Shown: piece after piece, positions 44,178 to 53,086 of the stretch
Position numbering within the stretch: position 1 is the stretch's first letter
Layout of the letters: each line of letters begins with the position of its first letter
From: CAVUEG01 sp963740525
GTDB lineage: Bacteria > Actinomycetota > Actinomycetes > Propionibacteriales > Nocardioidaceae
Reading direction: 5' to 3'
Assembly: GCA_963740525.1 (NCBI GenBank)
Contig: CAVUEG010000006.1
Coordinates: 1,302,001 to 1,366,000, forward strand
DNA length: 64,000 nucleotides
Notes under the pieces: model-generated
What the model saw: only the letters and a program-made list of their open reading frames with translations
What the model was told of the DNA's origin: nothing
Database searches by the model: none
Program-made: the position numbers and the translations under genes

Positions 44178-44195
44178 GGTGAACGGCGGGTGAAC
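44178..44195 (-). promoter_or_regulatory. PHO box (PhoP direct repeats) upstream of pstS
   Basis: On the minus strand GTTCACC occurs at 44195-44189 and 44184-44178, spaced exactly 11 bases, matching the Streptomyces PhoP direct-repeat unit. A third degenerate unit may extend to about 44167. Confidence 0.88.
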
Positions 44196-44269
44196 GGTGC
44201 CGATCGGGGTGGCGGCGTCCCTTCGGAGATGAGACGGCGATCACGTGAATTCGGGCGATTTGTCTTGAC

Positions 44270-45127
44270 TCAGGGGTTCTGGTGCACCTCCGACGCGACG
44301 ATCGACCCCTTGCGGTGGTGAGCCACCAGGAACCCCCCTGGCTGCAGCTCCACCGGCTCCAGGGCGAGGGCGTCGAACACGTCGGGAAGCACGGGTCGGT
44401 GGGTGCAGACGAGAGACCCCGTGGACGTGGCGAGGAGGTCACCCACGAGGTCGGCCAGCCTGTCCGCGTCGAAGGCCTCCTCGGTCAGGTCGTCGGTGGG
44501 CTTGATGCTGATCCCGGTGACGTCGGAGAAAGGCTCGATCGTCTGCAGGCAGCGGGTGCTGCTGGAGGAGATCAGCCGGTTCACGTCGTACGCCGCCAGG
44601 AGCGGGACCAGCCGGTCCGCCTGCAGCTCGCCGGAGGGAGTGAGCGTGCGCAGGCGGTCGTCCTTCGGCCAGGACTTCCGGGAGCGGGCGCTCGCGTGGC
44701 GCAGCACGACCAGCGGCCGCGACCGGCGACGGACGCGACGGGCCAGGGTGAGCGTCTCGCGGTCGTGGGGGTAGGTCAGCAGCTCCTCGGCCTCGTCGAA
44801 GCCCAGCCAGCGCACCTCGTCGATCTCATCGCCGTAGGTGTACCCACTCACCTCGTCGGGGCCGATCGCCCGTGCGGTCCAGTAGTGGACGCGCTTGAGG
44901 CCGGCGGCGGCCTGGTAGGTCTGACTGGGCAAGGGCGGCCCGAGCCGGACGTCGAGACCGGTCTCCTCTGCCACCTCCCGCACGGCCGCGGCGACCGCGT
45001 GCTCACCGGGGTCGAGCTTGCCCTTCGGGAAGGACCAGTCGTCGTACTTGGGGCGGTGGACCAGGAGTACCTGCTTGCCGGGCCGGGTGACCACGCCCCC
45101 GGCGGCTTCGATGTCGACGCGCGGCAT
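44270..45127 (-). CDS. Nudix hydrolase with C-terminal phosphoglycerate-mutase-like domain (MutT1-type)
   Basis: 285 residues starting MPRVDIEAAGGVVTRPGKQV. The Nudix box is GEHAVAAAVREVAEETGLD preceded by FPKGKLDPG. The second half has the histidine-phosphatase RHA motif VVLRHASARSRKSWP and later LVCTHRPVLPDVFDA with the second active His. This two-domain layout equals mycobacterial MutT1, which sanitises 8-oxo-dGTP and hydrolyses Ap(n)A; MutT1 is next to ppk1 in mycobacteria. Here ppk1 is 1.2 kb away, supporting the call. Confidence 0.9.
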   Translation of the reverse strand: MPRVDIEAAGGVVTRPGKQVLLVHRPKYDDWSFPKGKLDPGEHAVAAAVREVAEETGLDVRLGPPLPSQTYQAAAGLKRVHYWTARAIGPDEVSGYTYGDEIDEVRWLGFDEAEELLTYPHDRETLTLARRVRRRSRPLVVLRHASARSRKSWPKDDRLRTLTPSGELQADRLVPLLAAYDVNRLISSSSTRCLQTIEPFSDVTGISIKPTDDLTEEAFDADRLADLVGDLLATSTGSLVCTHRPVLPDVFDALALEPVELQPGGFLVAHHRKGSIVASEVHQNP

Positions 45128-45170
45128 GCGGCTAGTCTCACACCTTCCGGTCCAGCGAAGGGAAGCCCCC

Positions 45171-46235
45171 GTGCCGAAACGGCTCGTGCTGCTCTCTGCC
45201 GTGCTTGCCGTCGTGCTCGCGGCAGGCGCGGCGCTGTGGTGGTGGCGGCACGACCGCGGGGAGATCCAAGACGCGTTGGCGGTGGCCCCGGCGTCCACGC
45301 TCCGGTTCTCCTTCACCGACTGGGCGGAGGTCCGCCGGGAGGCTCGAGCACCCGGCCGGCTCGCGTCGTCGGGGGCCCTCGCGTCCTTCCTCAACCGCGC
45401 CTACGAGTCGGACCTGACCGCGCTCTCCGCGATCGACGAGGCCACCGCGGCCATGCAGGACAACTACGGCTTCTCGGGTCTCACCGCCGACTGGGAGGCG
45501 TTCGCCCAGGGTCGCGAAGGGGCCGTGGTGGCCCTGAGGATGCCGGGTGACGTCGACATGGGGACTCTGGAGAGACGGCTGGGAAGGCTGCGCTATTCGC
45601 CCCCACCGGGCGGCGTCGGTCACGGCGGGGTCTGGGTGGGAGGTCAGGACCTGCCTCTCCAGATCGACCCGACGCTGACCCCGGTCATGCAGAACGTCGC
45701 GGTGCTGGCGGACCAGCACCTCGTGCTGCTGGGCGACGACGCTTCGTTCCTGGCGAAGGCTGTCGGGGCCGCAGCCGGGTCCGGCCCCGTGCTCGCTGAC
45801 GAGCCGGGGGTCGCCGAGGTCGCATCCCAGGTCGGGTCTCCGGTCACGGCGCTGCTCTACGCCTCCGACTTCGCCTGCGAGGACCTCTCGATGGCCAATG
45901 CCGACGAGGCGGACCAGGCACTTGCCGAGCAGCTGGTCTCCCGGGCGGGAGGCATCTCCCCGCTGAGCGGGATGGTGATCGCCCGGCACCCGGACTCCAG
46001 CGTCGTCATCGCGATGCAGTTCGAGAGTCCCGACCAGGCGAAGGCGAACCTCGAGCCTCGGGTGAAGCTCGCCTCGGGCGATGCGGTCGGACAGGGCGGA
46101 ACCTTCGGCGAGCGGTTCCGGATCACCAAGGCCTCGGCCTCGGGGAGCACGGTGCGGTTCGACGTACGGACCCGTCGCGGTGAACAGCTCCTCTCCGACC
46201 TCGGGGAGGGGCCGGTGCTGTTCGCGACCTGTTGA
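45171..46235 (+). CDS. Hypothetical exported/membrane-anchored protein
   Basis: 354 residues from GTG 45171 with AAGGGAAG upstream. One N-terminal membrane segment (LVLLSAVLAVVLAAGAALWW) is followed by an extracellular domain rich in alpha/beta motifs (ALAVAPASTLRFSFTDWAEV, VAVLADQHLVLLGDDASFLA) resembling DUF3352-type proteins; this resemblance is weak. It is divergent from the Nudix gene, with 43 bases between the starts. Function unknown. Confidence 0.65.
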   Translation: MPKRLVLLSAVLAVVLAAGAALWWWRHDRGEIQDALAVAPASTLRFSFTDWAEVRREARAPGRLASSGALASFLNRAYESDLTALSAIDEATAAMQDNYGFSGLTADWEAFAQGREGAVVALRMPGDVDMGTLERRLGRLRYSPPPGGVGHGGVWVGGQDLPLQIDPTLTPVMQNVAVLADQHLVLLGDDASFLAKAVGAAAGSGPVLADEPGVAEVASQVGSPVTALLYASDFACEDLSMANADEADQALAEQLVSRAGGISPLSGMVIARHPDSSVVIAMQFESPDQAKANLEPRVKLASGDAVGQGGTFGERFRITKASASGSTVRFDVRTRRGEQLLSDLGEGPVLFATC

Positions 46236-46297
46236 GCCCAGTCGGCCCTGGCAGCGCCGGGAGGGCCTGTCAGCGCTGTCGGGGCCGTGAGGGCCGG

Positions 46298-48514
46298 TCA
46301 GCGACCGCGGCGACCACGCATGATGAGGGTGGCCTGGAGATCCGCCAGAGGTGAGGCGTCACCCGAGTCGTCATCGACTTCGACGTAGGCGTGCCGGGAC
46401 CACTCGCCGTCCGGGGCCAGCCACCACGTGGCGGTGCCCTCGTCGAAGGAGAGGTCGAGCAGCCGGTCGACCTCCTCGACCTGGGTCTGGCCGGGGAGCC
46501 GGACGAGGACCTCCACCCGGCGGTCGAGGTTGCGGTGCATCAGGTCCGCCGAGCCGAGCCACACCTCAGGCTCGCCACCGCTCTCGAACCAGAAGATCCG
46601 GCTGTGCTCGAGGAACCGGCCGAGCACCGAGCGGACCCGGATCGTCTCCGACAGGTCCTTGATGCCCGGGCGGACGGCGCAGATGCCGCGCGTGAGCAGG
46701 TCGATGGGCACACCGGCCCGCGAGGCGACGTACAGCTCGTCGATCAGCCCCTCGTCGACGATGGAGTTCGCCTTGATCCGAATCCGCGCCGGGAGACCCG
46801 AGCGGTGGTTGTCCACCTCGGTCCGGATCCGCTCGAGCAGGCCCTGCCGGACGTTGTCGGGGGCCACCAGCAGCTCGGCGTACTTCGCGTTCCGCGAGAA
46901 GCCGCTGATGTTGTTGAACAGGTGCGCGACGTCCTCGCCGATCGCCTCGTTGCAGGTGAGCAGCCCGAAGTCCTCGTAGTAGCGAGCGGTCTTCGGGTTG
47001 TAGTTGCCCGTCCCGATGTGGGTGTAGCGACGCATCCCGTCCGGCTCGTCGCGGACCACCATGGAGAGCTTGCAATGGGTCTTCAGGCCGACCAGGCCGT
47101 AGACGACGTGGCAGCCGGCGTGCTCGAGCTTGCGAGCCCACCGGATGTTCGCGTGCTCGTCGAACCTCGCCTTGATCTCCACGATCACCAGGACCTGTTT
47201 GCCCGCCTCCGCGGCATCGACGAGGGCGTCGATGATCGGCGAGTCCCCGGAGGTCCGGTAGAGCGTCTGCTTGATCGCCAGCACGTGCGGGTCCGCGGCG
47301 GCTTGCTCGATGAACCGCTGGACCGAGGTGGCGAACGAGTCGTAGGGGTGATGCAGCAGGACGTCCCGCCGCCGAAGCGCTGCGAAGACGTCGACGGGCG
47401 AGGCCGACTCCACCTCGGCCAGGTCGCGATGGGTCGACGGGACGAACGCGGGGTACTTGAGCTCCCCGCGGTCCAGGTCGGCGATGCCGCTGAGGCCGCG
47501 CAGGTCGAGGGGGCCGGGGAGCCGGAACACCTCGGCATCGGAGACCCCGAGCTCCGAGACCAGAAGCTCCAGCACGTGGTCGTCGATCGACTCCTCGACC
47601 TCCAGCCGCACCGGTGGGCCGAACTTGCGACGCATCAGCTCCTTCTCGAGTGCCTTGAGCAGGTTCTCGGCGTCGTCCTCCTCCACCTCGAGGTCCTCGT
47701 TCCTGGTCACGCGGAACGTGTGGGCCGCCAGCACCTCCATGCCGGGGAAGAGCCGTCGCAGGTGCTCGCCGATGACGTCCTCGAGCGGCACGAATCGCTC
47801 ACCGTCCAGGGGCACGAAGCGGCTGAAGCTCTGCGGCACCTTGACCCGGGCGAAATGCTCCTTGGCGGTCTTGGGGTTCCGCACCAGCACGGCGAGGTTG
47901 AGCGACAGGCCGGAGATGTACGGGAAGGGGTGGGCGGGGTCGACCGCCAGCGGGGTCAGGACCGGGAAGACGCGCTCCTTGAACACCCGCTTGCAGTACC
48001 GCTGCTCGTCCCGCGTGAGGTCCGCCCAGCGGACGAGCTCGATGCCCTCCTTGGCGAGCTGAGGGACGATGTCGTCGCGGAAGAGCTCGGCGTGCCGCGT
48101 CATCAGAGCCGTCGTCGTGTCCCAGATGCGGGCAAGGACCTCGCGAGGGAGCAGCCCGGAGGCGGCGCGCACGGCGACGCCGGCGGCGATCCGACGCTTG
48201 AGACCGGCCACCCGGACCATGAAGAACTCGTCGAGGTTGCTGGCGAAGATGGCCAGGAACCTGGTCCGCTCGAGCAGCGGGATGTTCGGGTCCTCGGCCA
48301 GCTCGAGCACTCGCTCGTTGAAGTGCAGCCAGGACAGCTCACGGTCGAGGAAGCGGTCCTCGAAGCCCGCGGCGTCGAGGTCGTCGACCTCTCGGTGGTA
48401 CGGCGGCTGGACGTCGAACGTGTCGCTGCCGACCACCGACAGACCGGTGTCGGTCGGCCCGTCGTCGAGGGAGCCCGCGACCTGCGGGCTGAGCGGGGAA
48501 GGGTCGGGCACCAT
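46298..48514 (-). CDS. ppk1: Polyphosphate kinase 1
   Basis: 738 residues from ATG 48514. The N-terminal domain is LDRELSWLHFNERVLELAED. The C-terminal PLD-like halves hold the HIGTGNYNPKTARYYEDFG phospho-His region and RGICAVRPGIKDLSETIRV. Length is typical of actinobacterial PPK1 and all conserved blocks seen are intact. It polymerises ATP gamma-phosphate into polyphosphate. In the context of pit, pst and Nudix genes it completes a phosphate storage theme. The longer reading up to 48706 has no conserved sequence and is rejected. Confidence 0.95.
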   Translation of the reverse strand: MVPDPSPLSPQVAGSLDDGPTDTGLSVVGSDTFDVQPPYHREVDDLDAAGFEDRFLDRELSWLHFNERVLELAEDPNIPLLERTRFLAIFASNLDEFFMVRVAGLKRRIAAGVAVRAASGLLPREVLARIWDTTTALMTRHAELFRDDIVPQLAKEGIELVRWADLTRDEQRYCKRVFKERVFPVLTPLAVDPAHPFPYISGLSLNLAVLVRNPKTAKEHFARVKVPQSFSRFVPLDGERFVPLEDVIGEHLRRLFPGMEVLAAHTFRVTRNEDLEVEEDDAENLLKALEKELMRRKFGPPVRLEVEESIDDHVLELLVSELGVSDAEVFRLPGPLDLRGLSGIADLDRGELKYPAFVPSTHRDLAEVESASPVDVFAALRRRDVLLHHPYDSFATSVQRFIEQAAADPHVLAIKQTLYRTSGDSPIIDALVDAAEAGKQVLVIVEIKARFDEHANIRWARKLEHAGCHVVYGLVGLKTHCKLSMVVRDEPDGMRRYTHIGTGNYNPKTARYYEDFGLLTCNEAIGEDVAHLFNNISGFSRNAKYAELLVAPDNVRQGLLERIRTEVDNHRSGLPARIRIKANSIVDEGLIDELYVASRAGVPIDLLTRGICAVRPGIKDLSETIRVRSVLGRFLEHSRIFWFESGGEPEVWLGSADLMHRNLDRRVEVLVRLPGQTQVEEVDRLLDLSFDEGTATWWLAPDGEWSRHAYVEVDDDSGDASPLADLQATLIMRGRRGR

Positions 48515-48543
48515 GCCCCTACTCTCCCACCACCACCAATTGC

Positions 48544-49635
48544 GTGGTGAAGTACTTTGGCCTCGTGCCCCACCCAGCGTCCGCGCCACTTCCTCTGCGC
48601 CCCCGACTCGAGGCCGTTCTCCTCCGAGCGCTGCTGGCGCTGCCCCGCCCCGCGCAACGCGTTCTGGCCGGGCGCCGGGTGGTCCTCGACGGGCAGACCC
48701 TCTCACCGGAGGCCCAGCTCCTTCTGGCGCTGCCGCGGCTGGTCCGCGACCCCGCGGTCGAGACGCTGCCCCTCCACGAGGCCCGCCAGCAGCTTCGTCG
48801 TCAACTGCTCAGCGTGGGCGGGCACCGGTCGGTCGGTGAGATCCGGGACCTGAGCGTGGATGGTGAGGAGGGACCGATCCCGGCCCGCTTCTACGTCCCG
48901 GAGCAGCAGATGGGCAGCGCCCGCACGGACTGGCCGCTCCTGGTCTTCTTCCACGGCGGCGGAATGATCTACGGCGACCTCGACTCGTACGACGCCGTCT
49001 GTGGGTTCCTCGCCGAGCGAGCCGGGGTGAGGGTCCTGTCCGTGGGCTACCGGCTGGCTCCTGAGCACCCCTTCCCGGCAGGTGTCGAGGACTGCTGGCA
49101 GGCCTACCGCTGGGCGGTGGACCACGCCACCGAGCTCGGGGTGGACCGCGACCGGGTGGCGGTGGGCGGTGACTCCGCCGGTGGCTACCTCGCGGCCACG
49201 ACCGCCCTGTCGGCCGCCGAGGCCGGGGTGCCCTGCGCGTTTCAGCTGCTGGCCTACCCGGTCACGGACCAACGTGGCGGCTCTGAGAGCCGCAAGCTGT
49301 TCGGCAGCGGCTTCTACCTGACGACGCAGTTCATGAGCCAGGCGACCGAGCTCTACCTCGACGGGCACGACCCTTCAGACCCCAGGGCCTCCGTGCTCCG
49401 CACCAGCAAGGTGCCCGACGGGCTGGCCCCGGCCTACGTCGTGACCGCCGGCTTCGATCCCCTCCGTGACGAGGGTGAGGCCTATGCGCGACTCCTCGCA
49501 GACCACGGGTCGGCGGTGGAGCTGCGTCGGTTCCCAGCGCTGATCCACGGCTTCCTCAGCGTGGTCGGGGCGGGCCGCGAGTCCCGGGCCGCCGCCGGCG
49601 AGGTCGCGGCCAAGCTGCGCGCGGCCCTCGCCTGA
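48544..49635 (+). CDS. Alpha/beta hydrolase, HSL-family esterase/lipase
   Basis: 363 residues from GTG 48544; a GTG at 48565 is an alternative. The oxyanion motif is FFHGGGMIYGDLDSYD, the nucleophile elbow GGDSAGGYLA, and the acid/His pair is in AGFDPLRDEGEAYARLL and FPALIHGFLS. These match hormone-sensitive-lipase-type esterases. The first ~75 residues form a helical cap. It is divergent from ppk1. Likely a carboxylesterase with short acyl preference; the natural substrate is not apparent. Confidence 0.92.
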   Translation: MVKYFGLVPHPASAPLPLRPRLEAVLLRALLALPRPAQRVLAGRRVVLDGQTLSPEAQLLLALPRLVRDPAVETLPLHEARQQLRRQLLSVGGHRSVGEIRDLSVDGEEGPIPARFYVPEQQMGSARTDWPLLVFFHGGGMIYGDLDSYDAVCGFLAERAGVRVLSVGYRLAPEHPFPAGVEDCWQAYRWAVDHATELGVDRDRVAVGGDSAGGYLAATTALSAAEAGVPCAFQLLAYPVTDQRGGSESRKLFGSGFYLTTQFMSQATELYLDGHDPSDPRASVLRTSKVPDGLAPAYVVTAGFDPLRDEGEAYARLLADHGSAVELRRFPALIHGFLSVVGAGRESRAAAGEVAAKLRAALA

Positions 49636-49639
49636 GGCC

Positions 49640-50068
49640 TCAGGGAGTGTCGAGGACCAAGGTCACCGGGCCGTCGTTGACCAGGTCAACGGTCATCTGG
49701 GCGCCGAAAACGCCTCGCTGCACCTCGGCTCCCAGGGACCCCAGCTCGGCGCAGAGCTGGTCGTAGCGAGGTTCCGACACCTCGGCGGGGGCGGCCGCCT
49801 GCCAGGTGGGGCGCCGGCCCTTGCGGGCGTCGCCGTACAGCGTGAACTGGCTGACCACGAGGATCGGGGCACCCACGTCGGAGACGGACAGCTCGTCGCG
49901 CAGGATCCGCAGCCCCCAGAGCTTGCGGGCCATCCAGGCGACCTCCGCGTCGCCGTCCGCGTGGGTGACGCCGAGGAGTACGACGAGGCCCGGCTCGTCG
50001 ATCCTGCCGACGATCTGCCCGTCAACGGACACGGAAGCGCGAAGGACTCGCTGGACAACGGCGCGCAA
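49640..50068 (-). CDS. dtd: D-aminoacyl-tRNA deacylase
   Basis: 142 residues using a TTG start at 50068, eight bases after GGAGG. It begins RAVVQRVLRASVSVDGQIVG and has the two active-site signatures SQFTLYGDARKGRRP and NDGPVTLVLDTP (Gly-cisPro motif). It hydrolyses D-aminoacyl-tRNAs and mis-charged glycine-tRNA(Ala). It is convergent with the esterase gene, 4 bases between the stops. Longer forms up to 50500 contain unrelated sequence and are rejected. Confidence 0.95.
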   Translation of the reverse strand: MRAVVQRVLRASVSVDGQIVGRIDEPGLVVLLGVTHADGDAEVAWMARKLWGLRILRDELSVSDVGAPILVVSQFTLYGDARKGRRPTWQAAAPAEVSEPRYDQLCAELGSLGAEVQRGVFGAQMTVDLVNDGPVTLVLDTP

Positions 50069-50126
50069 CAGGAAATCCTCCGGTATCGACGTGACGACGG
50101 TCCACCGAGTCTGACACGATGACCCG

Positions 50127-50954
50127 GTGAGTGACCTGCTGATCACGGTCGCGCCGACGGGCGCGGAGACCGCGAAGACCGACTGCCCGGCCCTCCCGAC
50201 CACTCTCCCGGAGCTGGTCGAGACCGCGCAGCGCTGCGAGGCCGCCGGAGCGGCGATGATCCACGTCCACATCCGCGACGACGACCACCGGCCCACCTTG
50301 GAGCCGCAACGCCTGGCGGACACGGTGGCGGCGTTGCGCGAGCGGACCGACCTGGTGATCCAGCTGTCCACGGGCGGGTCGGTCCACGATCCCCTCGATG
50401 CGCGGCTGAAGGTGCTCGACGCCGAGCCGGACTCCTGCAGCCTGACCATGGGCACCACGAACTTCGGCGACGACGTCTTCCTCAACCCGTGGCCGTTCAT
50501 CTGCGACCTCTACCAGCTCAGCCAGGAGCGCGAGGTGGTGCCGGAGTTCGAGCTCTTCGACCTCGGCCACGTCACGTCGCTGCGCCGGCTGCTGGCGACG
50601 TACGGCCTTCCGTTCGGCGGCCGCGTCCACTGCGACCTGGTGATGGGTGTGCCGGGAGGAATGCCCGGGACCGCGGACGCGCTGGTCGCGGCGGTGGCTG
50701 CGCTTCCCGCGGAGGTGACCAGCTGGTCCGCGACTGGTATCGGGCGCTCGACGCTGGCTGTGGCGCTGGCGTCGCTGAGCAAGGGTGGCCACCTGAGGGT
50801 CGGCATGGAGGACGTGCTCACCCTGGCCCGAGGCGTGCCCGTCGAGCACAACGAACAGCTCGTCACGCGGGTCGTCGAGCTCGGTCGTCTCGCCCAGCGC
50901 ACGCCGATGTCACCCGGCCAGGCCCGCGAGCTGCTGCAGACCAAGCGCCGCTAG
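50127..50954 (+). CDS. Beta-keto acid cleavage enzyme (BKACE, DUF849)
   Basis: 275 residues from GTG 50127. The TIM-barrel family pattern is clear: LLITVAPTGAETAKTD, EAAGAAMIHVHIRDDD (zinc-binding His-x-His), IQLSTGGSVHDPLDAR, FELFDLGHVTSLRR and LRVGMEDVLTLARGVP. BKACE enzymes condense a beta-keto acid with acetyl-CoA, cleaving it to acetoacetate and a new CoA ester. The actual beta-keto acid is unknown; no pathway genes are adjacent. The stop region overlaps the mshD stop (50951). Confidence 0.9.
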   Translation: MSDLLITVAPTGAETAKTDCPALPTTLPELVETAQRCEAAGAAMIHVHIRDDDHRPTLEPQRLADTVAALRERTDLVIQLSTGGSVHDPLDARLKVLDAEPDSCSLTMGTTNFGDDVFLNPWPFICDLYQLSQEREVVPEFELFDLGHVTSLRRLLATYGLPFGGRVHCDLVMGVPGGMPGTADALVAAVAALPAEVTSWSATGIGRSTLAVALASLSKGGHLRVGMEDVLTLARGVPVEHNEQLVTRVVELGRLAQRTPMSPGQARELLQTKRR

Positions 50955-51829
50955 GCCGAGCCCGCCCGTCGGTACATCACGTGGGTGTCGACGTCGGCAT
51001 GTCCGAAGCCGAGCCGTTCGTAGACCGCACGGGCCGGACCGTTGTCGGACTCGACGTAGAGGATGACCTCGGGTACGCCGCGCTCGACCAGGTGCTCGAG
51101 ACCGACGTAGGTGAGGTACTTCCCGAGTCCCAGGCCCTGCGCCTGTGGGGCGATGCCGAGCACGTACACCTCGCCGTACGCCGGGGGGCCGGAGTGAACC
51201 TTGGTCCAGTGGAAGCCGAGCAGCCTGCCGTCCCGGCCGGTCGCCAGGAACAGACCTGCGGCGTCGAACCACTCGCTGGTCGTGCGGGCGTCGAGGTCCG
51301 CGCGGCTCCATGTGCCCTGCTCGGGGTGTCCGGAGAAGGCCGCCGCATTCACGGCCAGCAGTGCGTCCTCGTCGCCGGGACGGAAGGTCCGCAGCTCCAC
51401 CTCCCGGGGTGGCGGCACCTCGGCCAACGGCTGCGCCATGTTCCGGCGCATCACCCACAGGTCACGGACGCGGGCGAGCCCGAACCGCGTGGCCAGGGCG
51501 GCGGCCGCCGGGTGGTTGCCGTGGGACCACGCCGAGACGGGGCCGGACGGGAGCGCGGCCAGTGTGAGTGCGGTGGCGACGCCCGCGCCCCGCGCGCCGG
51601 GGTCGACCGCGAGGTCGAGGACCTCCCCGCGGAGCAGGGCAAAGCCGCGCGGGGCCAGCCAGAGCGATCCGGTGGCGTCCGGGTCGTCGAGCCAGAGACT
51701 GGTGGCTTCGTCGACGGGTGCGGTGCCATCGGCGACCGTGCAGGCATCGACGACCTCGCGCACGAGGCCGACCGCCGTCGGCAGCTCGTCGGCCGGGACG
51801 GGCCGGACGACCGGAGAAGGTCGGTTCAC
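50951..51829 (-). CDS. mshD: Mycothiol acetyltransferase MshD
   Basis: 292 residues with two tandem GNAT domains. Domain one ends VLDLAVDPGARGAGVATAL. Domain two contains RTFRPGDEDALLAVNAAAFS, then GEVYVLGIAPQAQGLGLGKY with the acetyl-CoA loop, then VILYVESDNGPARAVYERLG. It catalyses the last step of mycothiol synthesis, acetylating Cys-GlcN-Ins. The GTG start overlaps the glnR stop (GTGA at 51826-51829). The glnR-mshD order is conserved in actinobacteria. Confidence 0.95.
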   Translation of the reverse strand: MNRPSPVVRPVPADELPTAVGLVREVVDACTVADGTAPVDEATSLWLDDPDATGSLWLAPRGFALLRGEVLDLAVDPGARGAGVATALTLAALPSGPVSAWSHGNHPAAAALATRFGLARVRDLWVMRRNMAQPLAEVPPPREVELRTFRPGDEDALLAVNAAAFSGHPEQGTWSRADLDARTTSEWFDAAGLFLATGRDGRLLGFHWTKVHSGPPAYGEVYVLGIAPQAQGLGLGKYLTYVGLEHLVERGVPEVILYVESDNGPARAVYERLGFGHADVDTHVMYRRAGSA

Positions 51830-52536
51830 GCGTTGACGCTCTCCTGGGTCTTCTCCTGCGGTGGGAGTACGAAGCGGTACCCGACGTTGCGGACGGTGCC
51901 GATCAGGGTCTCGTGCTCCGGGCCGAGCTTCGCGCGCAGCCGGCGTACGTGAACGTCCACGGTGCGGGTCCCGCCGAAGTAGTCGTAGCCCCAGACCTCC
52001 TGCAGAAGCTGCTGGCGAGTGAAGACCCGGCCCGGGTGCTGGGCCAGGAACTTCAGCAGCTCGAACTCCTTGAACGTCAGGTCGAGGGCCCGGCCGCCGA
52101 GCTTGGCGGTGTACGTCGCCTCGTCGACGACGACCTCGCCGCTCCTGATGACGTGGGACTCGGGGTCCTCAGGGTCTCGCTTCGCAGCAAGGCGCCCGAT
52201 CGAGAGTCGGATCCGCGCCTCGAGCTCGGCCGGTCCCGAGGTGGTGAGCACGACCTCGTCCATGCCCCAGTCCGCGGCCACCACCGAGAGTCCGCCCTCT
52301 GTCACGATCAGAAGGACCGGCGCGTCCGAGCCGGTCGTGCGGATGAGCCGACAGAGGTCGCGTGCGTGCGCCAGCTCTTGGCGCCCGTCGATGAGGATCA
52401 CGTCGGCGTCGGGTGCGTCCAGTAGCGCGCTTCCCTCAGCGGGAAGGATCTTGACCTGGTGGTTGAGGAGGGCGAGCCCCGGCAGCACGTCGGCAGAGGG
52501 CTGCAGCGCGCTGGTCAGCAGCAACAGTGCGCTCAT
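51826..52536 (-). CDS. glnR: Orphan OmpR-type regulator GlnR
   Basis: 236 residues starting MSALLLLTSALQPSADVLPG. The receiver-like N-terminal domain is atypical (ADVILIDGRQELAHARDLCR, with an incomplete phosphorylation pocket), and the C-terminal winged helix is highly conserved: LDLTFKEFELLKFLAQHPGR, LLQEVWGYDYFGGTRTVDVH and IGTVRNVGYRFV. This is characteristic of GlnR, the global nitrogen regulator of actinobacteria. It is immediately followed by mshD. No GlnR box was identified with confidence in the window. Confidence 0.95.
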   Translation of the reverse strand: MSALLLLTSALQPSADVLPGLALLNHQVKILPAEGSALLDAPDADVILIDGRQELAHARDLCRLIRTTGSDAPVLLIVTEGGLSVVAADWGMDEVVLTTSGPAELEARIRLSIGRLAAKRDPEDPESHVIRSGEVVVDEATYTAKLGGRALDLTFKEFELLKFLAQHPGRVFTRQQLLQEVWGYDYFGGTRTVDVHVRRLRAKLGPEHETLIGTVRNVGYRFVLPPQEKTQESVNA

Positions 52537-52591
52537 CGGCGACCTCCTGTGGGTGGCTGACCCCCTCGGCTGATGAGGCAGGATATCCAAC

Positions 52592-52897
52592 ATGCCCCTC
52601 CCGGATGCCGAACCGACGCCTGGCGAGACGCCTGAGGTCAGCGTCCGCTACTGGGCGTCTGCTCGTGCGGCGGCCGGGGTGGCGGTCGATGTGGTCCCCG
52701 TGTCGTCGGCCACTCGGCTCGATGTGCTCCTGGACGTGGTGCGCGACAGGCACCGGGACCGGCCCCGGTTCGCGGACACCCTGGCGGTCTGCTCGGTCCT
52801 TGTCGATGACCGACCGGTGGGCTCGTCCGACCGCTCGGACGTCGTGGTCCGGCCAGGTCAGTCGGTGGAGCTGCTGCCCCCCTTTGCCGGCGGCTGA
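52592..52897 (+). CDS. MoaD/ThiS-family ubiquitin-like sulfur carrier
   Basis: 101 residues, ending in the diagnostic Gly-Gly (LLPPFAGG). The N-terminal 18 residues are a Pro/Glu-rich extension before the beta-grasp fold (VSVRYWASARAAAGVAVDVV, VLVDDRPVGSSDRSDVVVRP). Such proteins carry sulfur as C-terminal thiocarboxylate for molybdopterin or thiamine synthesis or act with sulfurtransferases. No moaE or thiG is adjacent, but cysA/sseC-type sulfurtransferase genes lie 4 kb downstream. It is divergent from glnR. Confidence 0.88.
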   Translation: MPLPDAEPTPGETPEVSVRYWASARAAAGVAVDVVPVSSATRLDVLLDVVRDRHRDRPRFADTLAVCSVLVDDRPVGSSDRSDVVVRPGQSVELLPPFAGG

Positions 52898-52936
52898 CCC
52901 GATTTGTCCGGCAAGCAAGGTCGACTGGCGACCCCA

Positions 52937-52956
52937 GCCGGGACCTTGGTCCCTGT
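52937..52956. promoter_or_regulatory. DosR-like core palindrome upstream of the first LPXTG gene
   Basis: GGGACC-TT-GGTCCC (52940-52953) is a perfect 6-base palindrome with the same core as the copies at 18284, 20882 and 37387. Full-length match to the DosR consensus is only 13 of 20. The start of the LPXTG gene is 131 bases away. Confidence 0.35.
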
Positions 52957-53086
52957 CTGAGCACACAGGCGGCCGCGAGACTGACTAGGCGGACCGGGGG
53001 ATGCAGTTTCCGGTTCCAGCCATCCTTCCGACACCGGTGGCTGCCCCAGATGTGCGGTACCGGTGACACAACCGGGGAGTACGCAC

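Noticed and set aside
46391..48550. 719-codon plus-strand frame opposite ppk1
   Set aside because: Shadow of the ppk1 gene; composition is His/Asp/Val/Gly-rich with no motif.
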